DNA of 64,000 nt from Mangrovitalea sediminis. Lineage in GTDB: Bacteria; Pseudomonadota; Gammaproteobacteria; Pseudomonadales; Oleiphilaceae. The DNA is taken from NCBI RefSeq assembly GCF_002514725.1, contig NZ_NTLB01000004.1, forward strand, positions 62,001 to 126,000. The letters run 5' to 3'. The position numbers were made by a program, and so were the translations under genes. The notes beneath the pieces are model-generated. The model was not told where the DNA came from and did no database searches. It saw nothing but the letters and a program-made list of their open reading frames with translations. Shown here one piece after another: positions 58,031-64,000 of this stretch (its first letter is position 1; each line of letters begins with the position of its first letter).

Positions 58031-59296
58031 TCAAAAATACTGGTTCAAGCGCAGATAGACTTCCCGTGACGGCGCCAGATAGACGCCACTGGCGGCAGAC
58101 GTTTCCAGCCCGCCGAACTCCGTACCCTGGGGGCCCATCGGCAGTTGCCCCCCTACGATCAAGTCGGTGTTCTCACGCAGCGAATCCGTCATCGTCAGCA
58201 CGGCCAAGGCGCTGTGATCCCGGACATTGACAATGACACTGGGAGCCACCTGAAAAAGCGGGGTCCACTCCAGCGTACCACCTACCGCCAGGTAGTCGAC
58301 CCCGGTATTGAAAACCTGGCCACGATCCAGGCGCTGTTGCAGGTCCTGCGGTATATCCGATATCACATAATCGTGACCGGAGAGACCGAAGCCGTTGCGA
58401 TAGTATTCGACAAACCCGTTGGCGTTGCGGTGCCACAGGGTGAACGCATTGCTGATCACCGCATCCAGGGATATGGCAACGCCTCCTCGATCCTTCAGGG
58501 TGGGCACCGCTTCGAGACTCCAGGTAGCATCACCAGCGGGGACCGACAGGTTTGCCCCCAACACGCTATCGCCGTAATCCCGGGCGAGCAGCCAGTTACT
58601 CTGCATCGGATATCCCACGCGATGCCAGTGCAGGGCCGCAGAGCTGTTTTGCGGATGCAGGGTTCCGTCAGCCGTTGAACGACGCGGTACGACGATGCCC
58701 TGGAGGTCGGAACCGTCGTCGAACAGCCACTGACCATACAGCATATCCGCACCTCGCTTGTACTCGGTGTCCGTCGCTGTGGGTGCAAAGGGGTCGAACA
58801 GGTCCATCGGATGAAACACCTGGCCGCTGCCCCAGGTCAGCGCCTGACGACCAACGCGGAACACCAGATGCTGGCTGGCATAGCCGAGCCACACGCGATC
58901 CGCCCGCAAATGACTACGGGTCCGGTTCCCGTTGATCCCTGAGGGGTCCAGCCGCCACCAGTCGCTCTGCGCCAGGGTTTCTGTCGGATCGGTCACTCCC
59001 GCACCCGCCAGTTGCCGGTCCACCGTAACACCACTGCCATGCTGCCAATCAGCCAGATAGTGAAGATTCCCTTCCCACTGTCCCCAGTGCTGCTGCACCA
59101 TCACACGAAGCTCCGCACTGGAAGTGCTGCTATGAGAAAGACCCTGTCGCGCCGCCAGACTGTTGCTCGCTGTCGCATCCTGTTGCTGTTGTAACTGCAG
59201 CCTCGCGTGGACATCCGCCGCCCCGGCATCCGGCGCCGCCACCCCCATCACGGCACACATGAGGAGCGTGAAGAACGAATTTTGCCGGATCGTCAT
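58031..59296 (-). CDS. Outer-membrane beta-barrel protein of the LolA-like ABC operon
   Basis: About 421 aa. A signal peptide (MTIRQNSFFTLLMCAVMGVA) ends near residue 26. The mature part shows alternating amphipathic strands, RVGRQALTWGSGQVFHPMDLF in the first half (a motif seen in porin-like proteins that expose a gated plug) and ends LRLNQYF, with a C-terminal Phe as in BAM-assembled barrels. I do not recognise the family precisely. It is the last gene of the operon, adjoining the ATPase stop, so it probably forms the outer-membrane exit of that system. Confidence 0.72.
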   Translation of the reverse strand: MTIRQNSFFTLLMCAVMGVAAPDAGAADVHARLQLQQQQDATASNSLAARQGLSHSSTSSAELRVMVQQHWGQWEGNLHYLADWQHGSGVTVDRQLAGAGVTDPTETLAQSDWWRLDPSGINGNRTRSHLRADRVWLGYASQHLVFRVGRQALTWGSGQVFHPMDLFDPFAPTATDTEYKRGADMLYGQWLFDDGSDLQGIVVPRRSTADGTLHPQNSSAALHWHRVGYPMQSNWLLARDYGDSVLGANLSVPAGDATWSLEAVPTLKDRGGVAISLDAVISNAFTLWHRNANGFVEYYRNGFGLSGHDYVISDIPQDLQQRLDRGQVFNTGVDYLAVGGTLEWTPLFQVAPSVIVNVRDHSALAVLTMTDSLRENTDLIVGGQLPMGPQGTEFGGLETSAASGVYLAPSREVYLRLNQYF

Positions 59297-59297
59297 C

Positions 59298-60011
59298 CTA
59301 AACGGCCGGCGCCATTTCATCTTCAGATACCCGTACATCCTGGTCGATCTGGCCGTCCGTCAGCACGATGCGACGGCGCGTGTGGGCAATGACACGCGGA
59401 TCGTGCGTGGCGACGATGAAGGTAATGCCGGACTCCTGATTGAGTTCTGCCATCAGCGACAGCAGGGATTCTGCGGTGGCGGAATCCAGGTTGGCGGTGG
59501 GCTCATCCGCCAGCACGACGGAGGGCTTGGCCGCCAGGGCCCTGGCAACAGCCACTCGTTGCTGCTGCCCACCGGAAAGCTGGGCCGGACGCCGCGACTC
59601 CATACCCGTCAGGCCAACCTGGGCCAACAGCATCCTCGCCCGCTGCCGGCGCTCGGCGGCGCCCACACCTTGCAACTGCAGGATAAACTCTACGTTTTCC
59701 TCCGCGCTCAGCACCGGAATCAGGTTATAGGCCTGAAACACGAAACCGATGCGTTGCAGGCGCAGATCGGCAAGATCGCCCTTACTCAGCTGCGACAGGT
59801 CCTGACCAGCGATCTTTACGCTTCCTTCCGAAGGGTTATCGAGGCCGCCCAGCACATTCAGCAAGGTGCTCTTGCCCGAGCCGGACGGTCCGGACAGGCT
59901 GACGAAGTCACCCTTTTCCACCTGCAGGTCGACACCACGCAAGGCATCGACGGGAACGCTGCCCTGGAAATAGCGTTTTTTCAGGTTGCGACACTCAACA
60001 ATGACTTCCAT
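59298..60011 (-). CDS. ABC transporter ATP-binding protein (LolD-like)
   Basis: A 237-aa ATPase. Walker [12 protein letters not shown], the Q-loop region [19 protein letters not shown], signature [16 protein letters not shown], Walker B VVLADEP, and switch His in VATHDPRVI are intact. The ATG at 60011 ([15 protein letters not shown]) has GGGAGAGG upstream. It serves the two FtsX-like permeases encoded just before it. Confidence 0.93.
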   Translation of the reverse strand: MEVIVECRNLKKRYFQGSVPVDALRGVDLQVEKGDFVSLSGPSGSGKSTLLNVLGGLDNPSEGSVKIAGQDLSQLSKGDLADLRLQRIGFVFQAYNLIPVLSAEENVEFILQLQGVGAAERRQRARMLLAQVGLTGMESRRPAQLSGGQQQRVAVARALAAKPSVVLADEPTANLDSATAESLLSLMAELNQESGITFIVATHDPRVIAHTRRRIVLTDGQIDQDVRVSEDEMAPAV

Positions 60012-60089
60012 GAAAACCTCTCCCGCCCTTTTGCCGTTCACAAAACACGCCCTGGTGGCGCGGCTGACTGCCGTTCCGGTCATCGTTCG

Positions 60090-61319
60090 TCATGTCCTGG
60101 ACATCGCCTCCTGAGGGCTGTAACGCCCCGCTCGCCAGCTCGGCCATAGGGAAGCGAGCATACTCAGCCCCCATATCACGACGCTCAGGAGCAGATACTC
60201 GGTCCCATCGATGCGGGGATAGAGCACGTGCTGCGCGCCCAGCCATTCGGCACCCTTTGCCAGAAAACCGAGATTGATACCATCGTGCAACGCGCCGACA
60301 GTCATCACCGCCGCCAAGACGCCCAAGACAACCCCCAACCCCACCAGCAGGCAGGATTCCGCCAACACCTCACGCATCACATCGCCAGGGCGCAATCCCA
60401 GTGCCTGCAAAAGACCAAATTCCCTGACCCGCTCGAAGACGGACATCAGCTGCGTATTGACGATACCCAGCGCCATCAGCACGAACATGATCCACAACCA
60501 GACCATCACAAAGCCGTCGGACAGGTTCGACACGGCCTTGGTGAGCGGCTGTAAAATCTGCCAGGGCTGGATATCCAGAGACGGGGCAGCTTTACGCAAC
60601 GCCTGGATGGCAGGAGTCAGGTCCGACTGGGTCGGCGCCTTGAAGGCGATTTCGGAAAGACGCCCCGGCGCTTTCAACAGCCGCTGGGCGGCAGCCCTAC
60701 CGATAAAGACGACGCTGTCTTCCATATCCCGCGGTGCCTGGAACAGGCCCACGACCCGGAAGCCTCCCTGCGCCAGGGCGTCATCCATACCCAACCCCAT
60801 CAGGACCACACGCTTCCCGATCCCCGTTCCCAGGCGGTGGGCAAGATGCTGGCCCAGCAGTATGCCGTTACCGGAGGTACCGCTGAGATAGGCTCCCTGG
60901 GTGACCGAAGTGGCGATAAAAGACAGCCCGCGTTCCCGCTCCGGGTCAATCCCCACCAAGGTGATCGGCAGCGTCTTGAATTCGCTTTGGACAATACCCG
61001 GTGTGCGGACACGGCCAGACCACCGGGACACATGAGACCCGTTCAGCACCTTGACCAAGGCACCGTCAGCAGGCGGTGTGGCGAAACTGTGCTGGATGGC
61101 GGGATCATCCCTATAGCCCTGCGCGTGTATCTGTCCGTCACCGGTCAGCAGGTTCAGACTCGCATCACGACTGCTCCGTGCCCACGCCTCCAACAGCGAG
61201 GAAAAGGCCAGGATCGACCAGACGCCCACGGCCACCACAGCCAACGTGATAAGGGTACGGCGACGATTGCGCCAGACATTACGCCAGGCTAGCGGTAGCA
61301 ATAACAGGAACCGGTTCAT
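60090..61319 (-). CDS. ABC transporter permease (FtsX/LolC-like), second copy
   Basis: A 409-aa permease with the FtsX four-segment layout: WRNVWRNRRRTLITLAVVAV at the N-terminus, a large periplasmic domain (about 45-270) and three C-terminal segments beginning VMVWLWIMFVLMALGIVNT. LMSVFERVREFGLLQALGLRP is a hallmark of the LolC/E-MacB class. The ATG at 61319 shares a base with the stop of the first permease (TGATG). Confidence 0.9.
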   Translation of the reverse strand: MNRFLLLLPLAWRNVWRNRRRTLITLAVVAVGVWSILAFSSLLEAWARSSRDASLNLLTGDGQIHAQGYRDDPAIQHSFATPPADGALVKVLNGSHVSRWSGRVRTPGIVQSEFKTLPITLVGIDPERERGLSFIATSVTQGAYLSGTSGNGILLGQHLAHRLGTGIGKRVVLMGLGMDDALAQGGFRVVGLFQAPRDMEDSVVFIGRAAAQRLLKAPGRLSEIAFKAPTQSDLTPAIQALRKAAPSLDIQPWQILQPLTKAVSNLSDGFVMVWLWIMFVLMALGIVNTQLMSVFERVREFGLLQALGLRPGDVMREVLAESCLLVGLGVVLGVLAAVMTVGALHDGINLGFLAKGAEWLGAQHVLYPRIDGTEYLLLSVVIWGLSMLASLWPSWRAGRYSPQEAMSRT

Positions 61320-62536
61320 CAGGTGGCCCTCATGGCAGTCATCGGGATCATCCGCTGTATGCGCCGGTAGGGAATGAACCCCGTCAGCAGGATACAGACG
61401 CCGATCACCAGGGGACCGGCGAGCGTGCTGAACGCCGATAGCCTGGGGTACATCAACCCGGGCAGCCCCCATTGGGCGAATAACGCCTCACCACCCAGCG
61501 ACAGGCCGTGAATGCTGTACCAGCCAGTCACCGCCAGGCCCAAGACCAGACCGGCCAGCACTCCGAGCGCAGCGAGCAGCGACAACTCCATCCAAACCAT
61601 CCTGCCGAGTTTTGCGGGCTGCATACCGATAGCCAGCAGGACGCCAAATTCCCGCGTACGCTCGAAAACTGACATCAACAGCGTGTTGAGAAGGATAAAG
61701 ACCACCACCACGATCAGGCTGACATACCAGAGGCTGGACGTGCTGGCATCCAATTCGATAGCCGCCTTCAGCCCCGGCTCCAGTGCCCCCCAGTCTTGTA
61801 TGGTCAGGCCCTCCTGGGCGATCCAGGGCCTTGCATCCGCCACGGCCTCATTGACTGCCGCCAGCGAGGGGCCGCCCAACACCAGAGTGTTGACTCGTTT
61901 CCCCATGGCAAAATCCGTCTGGAATCGCGCCAGGGGAATCAGGCTCATCTGCCGGTCCAGGTTGTCGTTACCGCTGGCAAAAATACCCTCGACCTTAAGG
62001 ACGTCGGCCGCCAGGGAGCCATCCCGGTCGGCCCCCAGAAGCGTCACTGAATCACCGACACCGACATGGAGATCCCGTGCCAGCCCCTCGCCCAGCACAA
62101 TGCTCTGGGCGTCCCCCTCCTGCAGGAAGTGGCCTTTACGGATCGTGTGCGCCAGTACCGACACCTTGGCCTCCGCCTCGGGTGATACGCCAACGACCGC
62201 CGCGCCGTAACTGCGGTTGTGGCGAGACAACACCGCGTAGGTCATAGCCCGCGGCGCCACGGTGCTGATACCGGTTTCGGCTTCCAGGCGCTGTATCAGC
62301 GCTGCCGGGTGATCGATCGTCTTGCGTAATTCAGGGTCATCCGCGTACTCCGGCGGCTGGACCTGGGCATAGCCGTCGTAGAGCTTCAGCACATTTTCTT
62401 TCATGGTGCTATAGGTGCCTTGCTGCAACGCCAACAGGAAAATGGTGACAACGCAGGCAAAGGCAATGGTCAGTACACTCAACACAGTGCGCCGGGGTTG
62501 CCGCCAGAGATTGCGCCATGCAAGCCGGGCAATCAT
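61319..62536 (-). CDS. ABC transporter permease (FtsX/LolC-like), first copy
   Basis: A 405-aa permease similar in plan to the next gene: ARLAWRNLWRQPRRTVLSVL, a large periplasmic domain, and LLMSVFERTREFGVLLAIGMQP before the last two segments. Two different FtsX-like permeases with one ATPase recall LolCE-D. It overlaps the LolA-like gene by four bases (ATGA). Confidence 0.9.
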   Translation of the reverse strand: MIARLAWRNLWRQPRRTVLSVLTIAFACVVTIFLLALQQGTYSTMKENVLKLYDGYAQVQPPEYADDPELRKTIDHPAALIQRLEAETGISTVAPRAMTYAVLSRHNRSYGAAVVGVSPEAEAKVSVLAHTIRKGHFLQEGDAQSIVLGEGLARDLHVGVGDSVTLLGADRDGSLAADVLKVEGIFASGNDNLDRQMSLIPLARFQTDFAMGKRVNTLVLGGPSLAAVNEAVADARPWIAQEGLTIQDWGALEPGLKAAIELDASTSSLWYVSLIVVVVFILLNTLLMSVFERTREFGVLLAIGMQPAKLGRMVWMELSLLAALGVLAGLVLGLAVTGWYSIHGLSLGGEALFAQWGLPGLMYPRLSAFSTLAGPLVIGVCILLTGFIPYRRIQRMIPMTAMRAT

Positions 62537-63297
62537 TGCAGACTCCAGGGCCGGGGGTTGCGCAAGTTGGACTGGGTAAACAGATAACCGGGTAATGTCA
62601 GGTTAAAGCGCCCCTTGGACACCTCGATCCGGGTCCAGTGGCCGGGCTTGTTCAACGGCTTCATCTCCATCCCCACCGGATAGGGACGGTCTCCCAGGCG
62701 ACCGACCTTGAAGGTCGTCATTTCCCGGACCGGCTGCATATCCTGGTCATAGTAGGTCTCGTCGAGAATGACGCCGTCGTCGCGGATACGCAGGACCTGC
62801 TTGCCCCAGACGACCGCGGCGTCGGGCTTGGGTAGCGCTTCGATGGTGTAGACCTTGTGCCCATCTGCCGTCTCCGACTTGAGCAGCCTGTGCCGGTAGT
62901 CGGTCAACACCGTATTGGCCTTGGCCAGATCGTTGTAGGAGAAGTCCGAACCCATCCAGGATTGGGCCATCATGCTGGCCGGCAGCTTAATGATCTGGTT
63001 GAGTTTTGGATTGAACAACCACATTGCCACCCCCAGTTTGAGGGTGGCATTGCCGGCGTCCTTGGCCGGTCCGGTAAAACGCACCAGTGCATCATCGTCG
63101 CCACGGGTCCAGGATTCCATGGCAAGGTCCCGGCTCCAGTCGGGGCGATGAATGCTCATATGGATTTCCGTATAGGATGTGGTCCCTCGCCAGTTGTCGA
63201 ACGCCGACTTCACCAACGCCGACGGGTCCGGTGCCGCCTGCACTGCCGCTGCGCCCCAGCCCAGCCCAAGAACAACCAGCATTGCGCCAAATTTCAT
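62533..63297 (-). CDS. LolA-like outer-membrane lipoprotein-sorting protein
   Basis: A 254-aa periplasmic protein. Signal peptide (about 1-21, ending VQAAP); the body matches the outer-membrane lipoprotein-sorting family: TSYTEIHMSIHRPDWSRDLA, MESWTRGDDDALVRFTGPAK, MWLFNPKLNQIIKLPASMM and MAQSWMGSDFSYNDLAK. These adopt the LolA/LolB half-barrel that shields lipid chains. With two LolC-like permeases and an ATPase it would carry lipids or lipoproteins across the periplasm. Confidence 0.9.
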   Translation of the reverse strand: MKFGAMLVVLGLGWGAAAVQAAPDPSALVKSAFDNWRGTTSYTEIHMSIHRPDWSRDLAMESWTRGDDDALVRFTGPAKDAGNATLKLGVAMWLFNPKLNQIIKLPASMMAQSWMGSDFSYNDLAKANTVLTDYRHRLLKSETADGHKVYTIEALPKPDAAVVWGKQVLRIRDDGVILDETYYDQDMQPVREMTTFKVGRLGDRPYPVGMEMKPLNKPGHWTRIEVSKGRFNLTLPGYLFTQSNLRNPRPWSLQ

Positions 63298-63920
63298 GCC
63301 TTTCCTCCAGGTTGAAAGGGGGGGTGCATACCCCTGAACAGGACATCCAGATAGCTATCGAAATAGTTCATCGCAGGCAGGTCCGGTTTGAGCCAGCACT
63401 GCAACATCAAACCATCCAGCGCACCGACCAGCAGCGCTGAAAGAGCCGGCACCTCAAGGTCAGCCCGGAACTCTCCACTGCCCTGCCCCACGCGGATGAT
63501 CATTTCCACCAGGCGTCGGAATTCGTCATACAGATGACGCATCGCACCGGCAAAACGCTCACGCCCTTCACCCGAACCGGCGGCCGCCCAGACTTCCAGC
63601 GTCAGCGGATACAACTCCAGATTGCTGGCCAACGATTCCACCGTGACCCGGCCAAGCGCGCGCAACTTTTCGCATGCTGTGGGCGCCGCCTGCAACGCCG
63701 CCATTCCCTCTGCCATCGTGCGCTGGTTGAACCATTCGAAGGTGGCGTAAAAGAGGTCTTCCTTGTTTTGGAAGTAGGCGTATAGGGAGCCTTTACTGAC
63801 ACCGGCCTGCTCGGCCACGTCGTCCATGGAGGTCCCCTGAAAACCTTTACGGGCAAACACTTCCACTGCCGCCTCGGTAATGGATGCCCGCTTTGCCTCC
63901 TTATCCACAATTCTCGCCAT
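63294..63920 (-). CDS. TetR/AcrR-family regulator of the LolA-like ABC operon
   Basis: A 208-aa regulator. Helix-turn-helix KGFQGTSMDDVAEQAGVSKG followed by SLYAYFQNKEDL; the C-terminal part is a TetR ligand domain. The ATG at 63920 (MARIVDKEAKRAS) is preferred over one five codons upstream. It heads the operon and overlaps the LolA-like gene by four bases (ATGA). A palindrome upstream (63973-63990) is its likely operator. Confidence 0.93.
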   Translation of the reverse strand: MARIVDKEAKRASITEAAVEVFARKGFQGTSMDDVAEQAGVSKGSLYAYFQNKEDLFYATFEWFNQRTMAEGMAALQAAPTACEKLRALGRVTVESLASNLELYPLTLEVWAAAGSGEGRERFAGAMRHLYDEFRRLVEMIIRVGQGSGEFRADLEVPALSALLVGALDGLMLQCWLKPDLPAMNYFDSYLDVLFRGMHPPFQPGGKA

Positions 63921-63972
63921 ACGCCTGCCATGCACGATTGTTAGGGGATGTTTTCGCTGCTCATTTTATAAA

Positions 63973-63990
63973 TGACCGACCAGTCAGTCA
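63973..63990. promoter_or_regulatory. TetR-type operator upstream of the LolA-like operon
   Basis: TGACCGAC (63973-63980) and GTCAGTCA (63983-63990) form an imperfect palindrome (7 of 8 positions) around CA, embedded in AT-rich sequence (TTTTATAAA on the left, TAAAATAAA on the right). It is 53 bases from the regulator start, a normal position for autorepression. Confidence 0.75.
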
Positions 63991-64000
63991 TAAAATAAAC

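Overview
The window is a contiguous, gene-dense chromosome segment from a GC-rich gammaproteobacterium. A marine or halophilic lineage of the Marinobacter/Halomonas/Alcanivorax type is my inference from gene content: pseudaminic acid flagellin sugars, an N-type ATPase beside the usual metabolism, DUF3570/DUF4266, VC0807-family and AlkK-like proteins. No plasmid, phage or IS genes are visible. The one clearly foreign patch is about 26.0-29.1 kb, where base composition turns AT-rich.

Layout. 1-3.3 kb (minus): pseudaminic acid pathway pseB-pseC-pseF-pseI, pseI cut by the window edge. 3.6-5.6 kb (plus): a TPR/methyltransferase-like protein. 5.6-8.0 kb (minus): arsenosugar-type set (radical SAM ArsS plus two glycosyltransferases). 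8.3 kb: tRNA-Arg(CCT). 8.6-16.0 kb (minus): a translationally coupled exporter (NodT-type channel, DevC-like permease, ATPase, lipoprotein adaptor) running into a MtnX-like phosphatase, an alpha/beta hydrolase and a class III aminotransferase. 16.3-18.2 kb (plus): two-component system. 18.2-23.6 kb: extracytoplasmic redox module (ApbE, DUF4266, TlpA-like, DUF3570) divergent from DsbD. 23.7-25.7 kb: YHYH lipoprotein and a membrane protein.

26.1-29.1 kb is a small array of integron-type gene cassettes without an integrase. It has two attC-like sites and a SIR2-domain gene, a DUF5677-like gene and a small ORF, and it ends in what looks like a group II intron tail. 29.1-30.3 kb: a chemoreceptor. 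30.6-36.8 kb (plus): an N-type ATPase operon (atpD-C-Q-B-E-F-A-G) without atpR. It has a b-delta fusion, an Arg in place of the alpha P-loop Lys, and an unusual c-subunit ion site. 36.8-39.4 kb (minus): djlA and a YadGH-type ABC transporter.

39.6-57.9 kb is a mosaic of short transcription units: GNAT, pirin/LysR, double cupin, glutaredoxin-like, haloacid dehalogenase, GMC oxidoreductase, acetylpolyamine-amidohydrolase-like protein, AlkK-like ligase with aldehyde dehydrogenase and TetR, NTF2-like/TetR pair with palindromic operators, PAS-GGDEF, an orphan amino-acid-type binding protein, LysR/MFS, VC0807. 58.0-63.9 kb (minus) is one operon: TetR, LolA-like protein, two FtsX-like permeases, LolD-like ATPase and an outer-membrane barrel, with a TetR-type operator at its head. 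It is plausibly a complete envelope lipid or lipoprotein transport route.
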